Shown piece after piece: positions 36,818 through 45,924 of a stretch of 64,000 nucleotides of DNA (its first letter is position 1; each line of letters starts with the position of its first letter). The DNA lies in the NCBI RefSeq assembly GCF_024129865.1, contig NZ_JAMYFE010000042.1:1-64000 (forward strand), in the 5' to 3' direction. The notes beneath the pieces are model-generated. The model was not told the DNA's origin and did not search any database. It worked only from the letters and a program-made list of their open reading frames with translations. Made by a program: the position numbers and the translations under genes. Source of the DNA: Stieleria tagensis (lineage in GTDB: Bacteria > Planctomycetota > Planctomycetia > Pirellulales > Pirellulaceae).

Positions 36818-38631
36818 TTGGTGTGAGAGGTCGTGTATTCGAGCAAGAACTTTCCGCGGCCCTCGGCGAATTCACGCAGGTTCATTGCGCCATGGCCTCC
36901 ACGTGTTGCCTGTTCTGGTTCACCGTCCCGTCCAGTGGATTCGGACGTTGCGTTGACGAATGCTTCATAGGAGCCCAGTTTGCGTGTTTCCGTTTTCACG
37001 ACGTCGTCGACCAACGCGACCTGCGATGCGATAAACGGGCCGAGTGTTTTCCAGTCGAGCGAGTGGTCGGCAAGCTGTTGCAGATTGCGTAGGTATTGGT
37101 CACGGTATTGCGGCACTGCCAAAACTTTGCTGCGAAGCGGTTTACTGGCATCGTCAAGGCCGATCAATGGATCGAGTTCGAGGGGCGAATTCATAGCCGG
37201 TCGGCGGTTTGCATCGTCTGCATCTTGATTCCGCATGTCTGGGCGGCCTCTACCCGGACCACCCCGGCCTGGACCGCCCATTCCCGGGCCACCCGCACCG
37301 CGGAAGGCTTCGTTCATGTCGTGCGGAATGAAATGAAACTTGTCGTCGTTATCTAGGTAGATGCTGTAGTCACTTGCCCGGATCCAATAGCCGTCGGAAT
37401 TAATCAGACCGTTGTCGAGGGCCAAAAACCAAAGCAATCCATCAACGTCGGCGATCGGTTCGAGCGCGGCAGGTAATTGCGCGGTTGGTGTTTCGTCCAG
37501 CACCCGACACAATTCAATGAGTTTGTCGAGCGATTTTTCGTCACCCGATTTCTGTTCGTAGGGATGGCCGTATTGAGCTGGGTCATCACCCCGGTAGTCC
37601 AAACCGCCTCCACCACGCGGTGACCCGCTGACTTTCCAGCGAGCGCCTTTGCCCGAACCGTAGTTCTCTTTCAAGAAGTCTTTGTTGAACTGTTGGACGT
37701 TGGTGTACAGGCCCCAGTTTTCGCCATTGATGACAACACGAACAAAGTTGGCTTTGGGTGCCGGGATGTACTGGCGTGCAACCTGTGAGTACAGCACCGT
37801 GCTAAGCATCGATGCGTCTCCACTGCCATTTAGCAGGTTCAACGTCTTGTATCCGAGCAACCGTTGTTTTTCATCGGCCATGTCGACCGACAGATTGAGT
37901 GAGCGTTTGTAGCCGGCCGGCACCATTCCATACGACGACATGCCGCGGAAATGGATTCCACAATTGGCCAAGGCGACTCCGTCGACCGTCACCGTGGCCG
38001 GAACATCCACATCGGAGCCATGAAAATCTTCTAGCTCTGATTCCCAGTCTTGATTTTCAAAATCGATAAAAATGGTTCGCAGTACCGTGGTGTCATACAG
38101 ATCGTTGGACAGCGGTTGGACCGATGATTTTTCGATCTGAATTCCCGGTGTGGCTGCCGGGCGATCCGCTTCCGGACCACGTCCACCGGGACCGCGTCCG
38201 CCTGGACCACCGCGTCCACGTTGGCCGGGACCGCCTCTGCCGCCGGGGCCACGTTCCGCTCTACGATCTGTTTCGTCTGGTCGATCTGACTCAGGCTGCT
38301 GTCGATCAAAATCTTCCGGCGGAAATCCAGGTGGAGGACCGAATCCAGGCGGAGGTCCAAAACCCCGCGGCGGACCAAATCCAGGGGGCGGGCCAAATCC
38401 AGGACCGCCGGGTCCGCGATGGGGAGTCGGGTTTTGCTTGAGAAATTCGCGGGCTACTTTTCGCTCGTCATTTTCGAGCCAGCCATTTTGATTGGTGTCA
38501 AATTGATCCACCAATTTGCGCTCTTCACCATCCATTCCTGGCGGGCCGCCTCGGGGGGGCTGGGCGAGTGCGGAAGTGGACAACGCACAGAAGCTCAAGT
38601 AGATCGAAAAACGGATCGCTCGAAATGGCAT
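36814..38631 (-). CDS. CotH-like kinase-family protein with EF-hand
   Basis: This 605-residue protein is exported (signal peptide RFSIYLSFCALSTSALAQ). An EF-hand-like loop DTNQNGWLENDE lies at about 44-55, followed by a Pro/Gly/Arg-rich linker (about 70-165) with GFGPPPGFGPP repeats. The CotH domain from about 170 has KRSLNLSVD, GYKTLNLLNGSGD, LYTNVQQFNKDF and the metal-binding PHDMNEAF. CotH of Bacillus spores is an atypical kinase of coat proteins, so protein phosphorylation outside the cytoplasm is possible. It heads the operon with VTC and DUF4956 genes. A Gly-rich insert (GGAGGPGMGGPGRG...) near about 460 is low complexity. Confidence 0.9.
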   Translation of the reverse strand: MPFRAIRFSIYLSFCALSTSALAQPPRGGPPGMDGEERKLVDQFDTNQNGWLENDERKVAREFLKQNPTPHRGPGGPGFGPPPGFGPPRGFGPPPGFGPPPGFPPEDFDRQQPESDRPDETDRRAERGPGGRGGPGQRGRGGPGGRGPGGRGPEADRPAATPGIQIEKSSVQPLSNDLYDTTVLRTIFIDFENQDWESELEDFHGSDVDVPATVTVDGVALANCGIHFRGMSSYGMVPAGYKRSLNLSVDMADEKQRLLGYKTLNLLNGSGDASMLSTVLYSQVARQYIPAPKANFVRVVINGENWGLYTNVQQFNKDFLKENYGSGKGARWKVSGSPRGGGGLDYRGDDPAQYGHPYEQKSGDEKSLDKLIELCRVLDETPTAQLPAALEPIADVDGLLWFLALDNGLINSDGYWIRASDYSIYLDNDDKFHFIPHDMNEAFRGAGGPGMGGPGRGGPGRGRPDMRNQDADDANRRPAMNSPLELDPLIGLDDASKPLRSKVLAVPQYRDQYLRNLQQLADHSLDWKTLGPFIASQVALVDDVVKTETRKLGSYEAFVNATSESTGRDGEPEQATRGGHGAMNLREFAEGRGKFLLEYTTSHTK

Positions 38632-38811
38632 CGATGGGCCTCGGGAACGGCAGGGAAAACAATTCGCTACAACACCTGTTTCCCTGGCGCGTCAAAACCG
38701 CCACAAAATTTTCAACCGACCTGACGATTTTGTTGCCCCGTTAAACTCGGCCGAGGCCGGACGAGCGGTCTTGGTTTGGGGGATTATTCAGGTTCAGAGC
38801 ACGCAAAGGAT

Positions 38812-38831
38812 ACTGGATAGGGGTATCTAGT
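38812..38831. promoter_or_regulatory. Operator-like inverted repeat upstream of copper genes
   Basis: ACTGGATA, GGGG, TATCTAGT forms a nearly perfect inverted repeat (7 of 8 pairs) centred on a G-run, 69 bases before the TolC-family start. A nested GATAC...GTATC is also present. GGGGTAT-type palindromes are seen in copper-sensor (CsoR-like) operators, so a metal-responsive operator is a guess; no regulator gene is adjacent. Confidence 0.35.
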
Positions 38832-38899
38832 CGAATCATTCGGTACGTCGGTCAGAGGGACATTGGCTGAGGGCAGAATCGGAGGGAACCGGATCAACC

Positions 38900-40366
38900 A
38901 TGTGTTTTCATCGCGCAGGACGTCACGCATTGATTGTGCTGACGCTGTTGAGCGTCCAGCCGTTGTGGAGCGGCGGCGGTTCTGCATGGGGTCAGTCCGC
39001 GTTGGTCCCGTCCGCCGCGACCGGAAGGCGATTTTTGCCACCACCGTCACCGCCTGCTGCTGCGGATGGTTGGGAGCAGCTCGATCCGAACACCGAGAGC
39101 GAGCCTGGGAATTCGGCGTCTGGCCTCACTGCGGCTATCGGGATGTCGTTGCAAGATGTCTTGACCCTGGCTGCGGAAAATAATCCGACACTTCGCCAAG
39201 CTCGACTGCAGGTTTCGGCTCAAACCGCCACCGCGCTGCAGGCCGGTCTGTACCCCAATCCGACACTGGCATACAGCGGCGAACAGATCGGTGTCGACAC
39301 CGCCGGTGACACCGACACGGCGGGTGAGTTCCAGGGGATGATCCTGTCACAACGTTTTGTGACCGCCGGTAAATTGGGTCTCAGTCGTGAAAAATACTTG
39401 CGCCGCGCGCATGTTTCCGAGCACCTTGCGATCGCACAACAGTTTCGTGTCTGTAACGATGTTCGTATCCATTTCTATCGAACCCTGGCCGCTGGCCAGA
39501 TCGTTGCGATTCGGCGGGAGTTGTTGGAGACTGCCGAAGACGCCGGTGTGACCGCCCGTGAGCTTTACAATCTGGGCCAGGCCTCGCGGCCCGATGTTCG
39601 TCGATCGAATATTTCACTGCAGCGCGCCCGGCTGGCAGTTTTAAAAAGCGAGAACCAGTACCGTGAATCCTTTCGCCAGCTGACAGCGATTGTGGGTGTG
39701 GATTTGTCGATCGAACCACTTCAAGGCCGACTGATGCCGGACCAACCGGCGGTCGGCTATGACGAAGCGTGGGGCAGGATTTTGGCGCAAAGCCCGGAAT
39801 TGTTGGCAGCGCGGGCCAAGCTGGCTGCTGACCGTGTCACCGTGCAGCGCGAACAAGTTGAATGGGTGCCTGACATCGTGGCCGGCGGTGGAGCGGGTTA
39901 CAATTTCGAAGCCAAGGAAACAACGGCGACAGCCGGTATCACGATCGAGCTTCCTGTTTTCGACCGCAACCAGGGCACGATTCGCCAGGCCCAAATGGAT
40001 TTGCGCCGCCAGGAACAAGAGATTCGCCGCACCGAATTGGAACTACAGCAACGGTTGGCTGACGTTTATCAACGCTACCTGACGTCATTGCAAATGGTCA
40101 CCGAGTATGAACGCGTCATCGTTCCGGAGTCCAGGCTTGCCTATCAAGAACTGTTGCAGAGCTACAAGGACAACCGAGTCGATTGGCCGAGCGTCTTGGA
40201 AGCGCAACACGATTACTTTGATGTCCGATTAACACAAATCGAACAGTTGCAGGAACTTCGGTCGCAAGAGGTTCTGGTTCGGGGCTTCTTGCTACACGGC
40301 GGCTTGATGGCGGCGCCCGGACCGACCCCCGTCGGCCACATCGATTCAGTGCCCAAACCAAGGTAA
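38900..40366 (+). CDS. TolC-family outer-membrane efflux protein
   Basis: This 488-residue protein has a signal-like N-terminus (LIVLTLLSVQPLWSGGGSAWGQ) and the TolC repeat pattern: LQDVLTLAAENNPTLRQARLQV, LGQASRPDVRRSNISLQRARL (about 220-240) and ELQQRLADVYQRYLTS, all long amphipathic coiled-coil helices. It forms the outer-membrane channel of efflux systems. The multicopper oxidase begins three bases downstream, so they are cotranscribed. This suggests copper efflux or detoxification, close to CusC/CzcC. No RND pump or membrane-fusion gene lies nearby. The ATG at 38900 has GGAGGG 13 bases upstream. Confidence 0.9.
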   Translation: MCFHRAGRHALIVLTLLSVQPLWSGGGSAWGQSALVPSAATGRRFLPPPSPPAAADGWEQLDPNTESEPGNSASGLTAAIGMSLQDVLTLAAENNPTLRQARLQVSAQTATALQAGLYPNPTLAYSGEQIGVDTAGDTDTAGEFQGMILSQRFVTAGKLGLSREKYLRRAHVSEHLAIAQQFRVCNDVRIHFYRTLAAGQIVAIRRELLETAEDAGVTARELYNLGQASRPDVRRSNISLQRARLAVLKSENQYRESFRQLTAIVGVDLSIEPLQGRLMPDQPAVGYDEAWGRILAQSPELLAARAKLAADRVTVQREQVEWVPDIVAGGGAGYNFEAKETTATAGITIELPVFDRNQGTIRQAQMDLRRQEQEIRRTELELQQRLADVYQRYLTSLQMVTEYERVIVPESRLAYQELLQSYKDNRVDWPSVLEAQHDYFDVRLTQIEQLQELRSQEVLVRGFLLHGGLMAAPGPTPVGHIDSVPKPR

Positions 40367-40369
40367 GTC

Positions 40370-41836
40370 ATGAGCAAGTCGAACGAACGCCGTACGTTTT
40401 TGCAAACCGGATCGCTTGCCGCAGTCGGTTCGTTGCTGGGATCGATGTGGACATCCAACGCAACCGCCCAGCAAACCACCGGCGCGGCGGCGGAGCCGAG
40501 GACCACTCCAGCGGATGATCGCACGGATTATGACGGGTTCTCGCGTTTTAAACCGTCGCGGGGCAACGATCCTGATTCACCGTTCTATCTTGGCAAGACG
40601 GTTCCTGGATTCCGCAGTGTTGACGACGGTCCGGCGCCGTTTGTTGCGCCGGATTTGGACAAGCTGCCATGGAAAATGGTCAATGGGGCCAAGGAGTTTC
40701 AGCTGGTGCCGATGGCCGTCGAACGCGAGTTCTTGCCGGGCTACAAAATGAACGTCTACGGCTACAACGACAGCATGCCGGGACCGACGATCGAAGTCAC
40801 TCAAGGCGATCGGGTGCGGATCGTGGTTACCAATCAGTTACCCGAGGACACGTTTGTCCATTGGCACGGGTTCGAGTTACCGGTTCAGTATGACGGTGCA
40901 GCGACATTGACCCAGAACCCGATCAAACCCGGTCAAACAATGGTTTTCGAGTTCGATATTCATGAGGAGGGCACGTTCTTTTATCACGCACACGTGCCGA
41001 TGCAAGAATCGTTTGGCCAGGTCGGTTGGTTTATCGTGCATCCGCAGAAGGTCTTTGATCCACCGGTCGATCGCGATTTTGGGCTGATCTTCCAGAATTT
41101 CAGTATTCCACCGACTCATACGGTCAGCGATTCTTGGTCGATGGATTGGAACTGGCACACGATCAACGGCCGTAGCGGCCCGTTTACGACTCCGTTGGTG
41201 TGCAAGCATGGAGAACGCGTTCGGGTTCGGTTGTTGAACTTTGCGCCGATGCAACACCATCCCATTCATTTGCACGGGCATACGTTTTGGGTCACCGGGC
41301 ACGAGGGTGCTCGGATACCCAAGAGCGCCTGGGTTCCGCGGAACAATGAACTTGTCGGTGTGGCCCAGGCATCGAGTTTCGAAATCATTGCCAACAATCC
41401 AGGGGACTGGATCTTTCATTGCCATATGGTTCACCACATGATGAATCACATGGTCCGCCAGGTGGGGCCGAGGATTCGTGCCAACGATTCGGTCGACCAA
41501 TTCCTGGCCAACGTGGATCAGCGTCCAGCGATCGACGTCGTATCCGACCAGTCGATGGGGACGCCAGGGTATCCACAGAAGATGCAGGGGATGGAAATGT
41601 CGCCTGAGTTTATGAAGGTAATTTGGAATCGAAAAGAAGTTGCCGGCATGCGCGACAATTATCACATGTCCGTCAAAGGATTGATGACCGTGTTGCGCGT
41701 GCTGCCCGATGATCTTTATCACCGCGTGATGGAGGATCACCAGAACGTGGAAAAGGGAGCGATCTTTGCCGAGATCGTCAATCGGTTTGGTGATCCGGGA
41801 AGCTATGAACCGGCGCCCAAAATGGGCGGTATGTAG
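40370..41836 (+). CDS. Multicopper oxidase, Tat-type signal
   Basis: This 488-residue enzyme carries an RRTFLQTG twin-arginine-type signal and cupredoxin domains. All four copper-binding motifs are seen: HWHGFELP, FYHAHVP, HHPIHLHGH and the type-1 site HCHMVHHMMNHM, which fits HCHxxxHxxxxM with a Met axial ligand. It oxidises a metal or phenolic substrate with oxygen as acceptor, in the periplasm or at the surface. Met/Asp-rich ends (QGMEMSPEFM, KMGGM) suggest copper handling. It is cotranscribed with the TolC-family gene. The natural substrate, Cu(I) or organic, cannot be told. Confidence 0.92.
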   Translation: MSKSNERRTFLQTGSLAAVGSLLGSMWTSNATAQQTTGAAAEPRTTPADDRTDYDGFSRFKPSRGNDPDSPFYLGKTVPGFRSVDDGPAPFVAPDLDKLPWKMVNGAKEFQLVPMAVEREFLPGYKMNVYGYNDSMPGPTIEVTQGDRVRIVVTNQLPEDTFVHWHGFELPVQYDGAATLTQNPIKPGQTMVFEFDIHEEGTFFYHAHVPMQESFGQVGWFIVHPQKVFDPPVDRDFGLIFQNFSIPPTHTVSDSWSMDWNWHTINGRSGPFTTPLVCKHGERVRVRLLNFAPMQHHPIHLHGHTFWVTGHEGARIPKSAWVPRNNELVGVAQASSFEIIANNPGDWIFHCHMVHHMMNHMVRQVGPRIRANDSVDQFLANVDQRPAIDVVSDQSMGTPGYPQKMQGMEMSPEFMKVIWNRKEVAGMRDNYHMSVKGLMTVLRVLPDDLYHRVMEDHQNVEKGAIFAEIVNRFGDPGSYEPAPKMGGM

Positions 41837-41877
41837 GCCGGTTCATAACAGCGGGTATATTGCCAGAACGATTAGCG

Positions 41878-42627
41878 TTACGCCGGGTTTTCCTGCATCT
41901 CGGCTTCGACGACGTTTTCGGCAAAGCTTTGGTACTGGCCGCCGATCTGTTTGGCCATCGAATCAGGCCAGACATGAAAGCGACCGTCTGCGATGGCGTC
42001 AAAAATTGCAGAGGCGACCAGCGACGGCGATTCGGCGACGTCGTCGAGCCCCGCATTATGTGCCATGTCCGTTTGGATCGGTCCCGGATGCACGCTGACC
42101 ACTTGAGTGCTCTGATCGGCCAATGATTCACGCAGCCCTTGGGTGATGGAATAGCTGGCTGCTTTGGAAGCCGAGTAGGTGGCGATGTCGGCAAAGGTCT
42201 TGACCGACACCACACTGTTGAGTTGCACCAGGGCGCCGCCGCCATTTTTCTTCAGAACCGGCGCGAAGGCTTGAGCCATGCGCATCAAACCAAACACATT
42301 GATGTCGATCTCATACTGCAGTGACTCAATCGCATCGTCGCTGAGCGCGCTGGCCGTCTTCAACACGCCCGCATTATTGACGACCACATCGACGTCGGAC
42401 GCTTGACCGGCCGCGGATTGGATTGTTGCCGGGTCCTCCAGATCCAGATGGACTGGAATCAGTTTGTCACCATATTGAACCACAAGCGGAGCGGCCGAAT
42501 CGAGCTTGCGAACTGCCGCGTAAACTTTGGCTGCGCCGCGGTCGATCGCTTCCTGGACGATTGCCAATCCGATTCCGCGGTTGGCGCCGGTGACCAACAC
42601 TGTCTTGCCTTTTACGTCAAATGCCAT
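41878..42627 (-). CDS. Short-chain dehydrogenase/reductase
   Basis: This 249-residue classical SDR has the nucleotide-binding TGANRGIG (14-21), VNNAGVL, and the catalytic Ser with YSASKAASY (Tyr-x3-Lys). It reduces or oxidises a hydroxyl/carbonyl substrate with NAD(P)H; the substrate is unknown. The ATG at 42627 is supported by the usual position of the GxxxGxG loop near residue 15. It stands alone, converging on the copper genes (gap 41 bases) and divergent from the Gfo/Idh/MocA gene. Confidence 0.92.
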   Translation of the reverse strand: MAFDVKGKTVLVTGANRGIGLAIVQEAIDRGAAKVYAAVRKLDSAAPLVVQYGDKLIPVHLDLEDPATIQSAAGQASDVDVVVNNAGVLKTASALSDDAIESLQYEIDINVFGLMRMAQAFAPVLKKNGGGALVQLNSVVSVKTFADIATYSASKAASYSITQGLRESLADQSTQVVSVHPGPIQTDMAHNAGLDDVAESPSLVASAIFDAIADGRFHVWPDSMAKQIGGQYQSFAENVVEAEMQENPA

Positions 42628-42927
42628 TGGATTGCTTCCCGGTTTTGAAAGGGTTGGGTGAATTGCGAAATCTCTCGCAGGGTGGCTCGGCGGGGAATAC
42701 CATCAAGATTGTAGAACCTTACAAAGCCCCGTCGAAATGCCTCGTTCAAATGCCCCCCAGAACTGCGATTGCCGATCGGACGGTGGCTTGGCACCGTAGC
42801 TCGGCACCGTAGCTCGGCACAGAGGAAAGATTGAACGATCGGACTCGTTTTGTTGTATACACTGGACTGTTTGGCGGTGTTTAACTGTACCCCAGTCGGT
42901 GTTCCCCCTGCTTGACGAGCCACTTTT
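42628..42927. other. Intergenic region with 13-bp tandem duplication
   Basis: No gene is seen. GCACCGTAGCTCG occurs twice head to tail at 42791-42803 and 42804-42816, followed by GCAC. A weak promoter-like TTGAAC (42831) with TATACA (42856) lies 19 bases apart, too poor to call. Confidence 0.5.
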
Positions 42928-44253
42928 ATGAATCGTATTCGTGCCAACCGAACGGTCACGCCTGGTCCCAGTCGACGAGAATTCCTGACTTCCACGGCTG
43001 CCGCTGCGACAGCGGTCTCGGTGCCCTATTTTGTGTCCTCCAAGGCGATGGGGGCGGGGGAGAGTGTGCCGCCATCGGAAAAAATCACCTTGGGTGTCGT
43101 TGGGATTGGACCACGTTGTACCTATGACATGAAGTCGATCTTGCAGTTGAATGATGTACAGTGTGTCGCCATTGCGGATGTGCAGCAGTCACGGCGTGAT
43201 GCCGGAAAAAAACTGGTTGACGATCATTATGCGAGCCAGGACTGTGACCTTCATCGCGACTTTCGTGAATTGATCGCCCGCGATGACATTGATGCGGTGA
43301 TCGTTGCCACCGGTGACCGCTGGCATGCCGCCGCTTCGATCATGGCCGCCGAAGCGGGCAAGGATGTCTACAGTGAGAAACCTTGCGGCATCACGATCGC
43401 CGATTGTCAAAACATCGCCCAAGTGTTTGATCGGACCGGTCGTATTTTCCAAGCGGGAACGCAGCGCCGCAGCGTCCCGAATTTCCAACAGGCGGTCCAA
43501 TTGGCTCGCAGTGGCGGGTTGGGGAAAATCGAAACGCTGCACGCCACTGTGTACATTCCTTCGCTGCGAAACGAATGGCTGCCGGCTCAACCAACGCCGG
43601 ACAAAGCAGTGTGTGATTGGAACATGTGGTTGGGGCCGGCACCCTGGCGCCCCTACAACGAACAATATGTCCAAGGCCGCTGGCGCGACCAATACGATTT
43701 TGATAGTGGTGCAAGGTTGCTGGACTGGGGCGCGCACACGGTTGATTTGTGCCAGTGGGCCAATGATTCCGACGACAGCATACCGGTGACCTATGAGCCG
43801 TCGTCAGAGAATATCGTTTGCACCTACGCCAATGGCGTCAAACTGGTGATCGATTTTTTGAGCGATCCGTTTGGTGACCGTGGGCCGCGTTGGATCACAC
43901 GTTTGGGGACTTGTCCGGTGCGATTCGTTGGTGACGAAGGATCGGTGGAAACCGGTGACGAAGGCGAAATCGTGGCCAGTTCGAAAGCGTTGCAAGCCAA
44001 ACTTGGCAATGTCAATCGGGTGCGTGGATTGGACGTGTCGGCACATGCCCGAAATTTCTTTGATTGTGTCAAAAATCGTCAGCAAACGGTCTGCAATCCA
44101 ACGGTGATGCGGCGATCACATATCGCTTGTCATGCCGCGGCCCTCTCCTGGATGCTGAATCGATCGCTGACCATTGATCCGAAAACCGAGCGTTTTGTCG
44201 ACGACGAGGAAGCCAATCGACTCTGTTCTCGAGCGACTCGTGATTGGGCCTAA
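42928..44253 (+). CDS. Gfo/Idh/MocA family oxidoreductase, Tat signal
   Basis: This 441-residue protein has a twin-arginine leader (SRREFLTSTAAAATAVSVPY) and the dehydrogenase fold: ITLGVVGIGPRCTYD is the nucleotide-binding loop region, GDRWHAAASIMAAEAGKDVY and SEKPCGITIADCQ carry the EKP motif, and RLLDWGAHTVDLCQW is the substrate-site region. It probably oxidises or reduces a sugar or sugar derivative with a tightly bound cofactor outside the cytoplasm. Planctomycetes encode many such exported copies. The substrate is unknown. A YceI gene follows after about 100 bases. Confidence 0.92.
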   Translation: MNRIRANRTVTPGPSRREFLTSTAAAATAVSVPYFVSSKAMGAGESVPPSEKITLGVVGIGPRCTYDMKSILQLNDVQCVAIADVQQSRRDAGKKLVDDHYASQDCDLHRDFRELIARDDIDAVIVATGDRWHAAASIMAAEAGKDVYSEKPCGITIADCQNIAQVFDRTGRIFQAGTQRRSVPNFQQAVQLARSGGLGKIETLHATVYIPSLRNEWLPAQPTPDKAVCDWNMWLGPAPWRPYNEQYVQGRWRDQYDFDSGARLLDWGAHTVDLCQWANDSDDSIPVTYEPSSENIVCTYANGVKLVIDFLSDPFGDRGPRWITRLGTCPVRFVGDEGSVETGDEGEIVASSKALQAKLGNVNRVRGLDVSAHARNFFDCVKNRQQTVCNPTVMRRSHIACHAAALSWMLNRSLTIDPKTERFVDDEEANRLCSRATRDWA

Positions 44254-44351
44254 CCTATAATTTTGAACTGGAATCGGCGGTTGCAGCCGACCGCTGGCTA
44301 TTCCAGCAAATGTCTCTTTCCCTTCTGCTTCTTCACTCCATTGAAAGTGTA

Positions 44352-44972
44352 ATGATGAAAGTTTTTGCTCCGACCTTGGCTCTTTGCTCGATGATTCTTT
44401 GCTCAATGGCCGTACCCTGTTTCGGCCAAGCAACCGCGACCACCAGCCAACTAAAACCCGTTCCTTTGAATTCCGGTGTTGCCACGCTCGCACCGGCCAA
44501 TTCACGAATCGACTTTGTCGGCACCCACGAAGGGGATAAACCTGATCCGCGGAAAGGTGGTTTCGAAAAGTTTTCTGGCAAAGCCAGCGTGGGTGACGAT
44601 GGGGCGTTGGAATCCGTGGCGTTTGAAATCGAAACCGGTTCGTTGTGGACCGAAATTGACAAGCTGACCGCACACCTGAAGAGTCCTGATTTCTTCGGCG
44701 TCCGTGAAAACCCCAAGGCTTCCTTTCGTTCGACCGCGGTCGCCGCCGGCAAAGCGGACGGAGAAGTGGTGATCACCGGTGAGTTCACTCTGTTGGGAAA
44801 TACCCAGCAGATCAAAGTCCCGGCGACGGTTCAGACCACTCCCGAAGGATTGACGCTGGTCAGTGATTTCAAAATTGATCGCACCAAGTTCGGCATGAAC
44901 TATGGGCAAGGCAAGGTCACCAACGAGGTGCAGTTGATCGTTACGATCGGCAAAGCGACGAAGTCCAAATAG
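44352..44972 (+). CDS. YceI-family periplasmic lipocalin-like protein
   Basis: This 206-residue protein has a signal peptide (TLALCSMILCSMAVPCFGQA) from an ATG at 44352 or 44355. The upstream extension to 44244 lacks a ribosome-binding site and would bury the signal. The YceI pattern runs through NSRIDFVGTHEGD, a SVAFEIETGSLWT segment and a DFFGVRENPKASFRST segment, then GEFTLLGNTQQIKVP. YceI proteins bind isoprenoid-type lipids in the periplasm; the role is otherwise unclear. The length is normal for the family. Confidence 0.9.
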   Translation: MMKVFAPTLALCSMILCSMAVPCFGQATATTSQLKPVPLNSGVATLAPANSRIDFVGTHEGDKPDPRKGGFEKFSGKASVGDDGALESVAFEIETGSLWTEIDKLTAHLKSPDFFGVRENPKASFRSTAVAAGKADGEVVITGEFTLLGNTQQIKVPATVQTTPEGLTLVSDFKIDRTKFGMNYGQGKVTNEVQLIVTIGKATKSK

Positions 44973-45017
44973 GCTTTCGTCACTTCATCTATCCAGCCCC
45001 TTTTTTGAGAGCCTTAC

Positions 45018-45917
45018 GTGTTTTCGATTCAGGACATTTTGTACGGCGGGTTGGTTCCGGCCGTTGTTGCAGCGGCGGTCGTTTTGGTGGCATTTTGGGT
45101 GCTGCCGCATTCTCTCGCGCGGCGGTACTCCGCTGCGGCCGCGTTGGCTTTGGGACTGTTTGCCGGATACGAATTGCTTGACCTGGGCCCTTGGTTGGCC
45201 GAGACACATTGGCACTGGCTGCCCTATGCCGTGTTGGCCGCTGCGGTGGCTGGCCCGGTTGCCTGTGCCGAGGGAGTCTGGTTATTCGAGCGTCCGTTGT
45301 TGTATTTGGTGGTCGCAATTGGCGCCGGTTGGTTCTTGGTGCCCGATTGGGAAGACCTGCAGCCATCGAGAACTTCGTATTGGATCGGATTGTCGATCTA
45401 CCTGGTCGTCTTGACCGGTTTGATGGAACCGTTAGCCGTTCGATTCAAAGGACCGCTGTTGCCGGCGGTGATGTGGTTGACCATGACGGCGGCCGCGGTT
45501 GTCCTGGCACTCAGTGGCAGCATGCGGTTTGCACAGATTGGAATTGCGGCCGCATTCGCATTGTTTGCGATCGCTGTGGTCGGCGGCTGGTTGGCAGACC
45601 GATTCGTCGTGACCGGGGGCGTGTTTGCCTTTGCCATGGCGGCGGTTGGATTGTTGATGATCGGCCGTGTCAATTCCTTCAGCGATGTACCAATGGTTTC
45701 TTACGCGATAGTGCCCGCCGCACCGCTGGCCCTGTGGTTGACGGTCGCGGGGCCTCTGTCGCGATTGACCGGGGCCAAGGCGTTGGCGGTTCGGATCGCA
45801 TTGCCGCTGTTGGTGCTGGTGATTGCCGTCGCAATTGCAGTGGTTGCTGAATCGGGCAGCAGTGACGAATATGCGTCCAGTGGGAATGTCCTGATGTACG
45901 CTAAATGCTCCGTTTGA
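45018..45917 (+). CDS. Polytopic membrane protein, unknown function
   Basis: This 299-residue protein starts at a GTG and has about eight hydrophobic segments, including LVPAVVAAAVVLVAFWVL, AAALALGLFAGYELL, WIGLSIYLVVLTGLM, LPAVMWLTMTAAAVV, LLMIGRV and LPLLVLVIAVAIAVV. No catalytic or transport motif is recognised. The next gene, a DUF3472 protein, starts seven bases after the stop, so the two may be cotranscribed. Confidence 0.8.
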   Translation: MFSIQDILYGGLVPAVVAAAVVLVAFWVLPHSLARRYSAAAALALGLFAGYELLDLGPWLAETHWHWLPYAVLAAAVAGPVACAEGVWLFERPLLYLVVAIGAGWFLVPDWEDLQPSRTSYWIGLSIYLVVLTGLMEPLAVRFKGPLLPAVMWLTMTAAAVVLALSGSMRFAQIGIAAAFALFAIAVVGGWLADRFVVTGGVFAFAMAAVGLLMIGRVNSFSDVPMVSYAIVPAAPLALWLTVAGPLSRLTGAKALAVRIALPLLVLVIAVAIAVVAESGSSDEYASSGNVLMYAKCSV

Positions 45918-45924
45918 AAACCTG

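Noticed and set aside
42831-42861. TTGAAC...TATACA promoter-like pair upstream of the Gfo/Idh/MocA gene
   Set aside because: The spacing is 19 bases and the -10 match is weak, so chance is likely.
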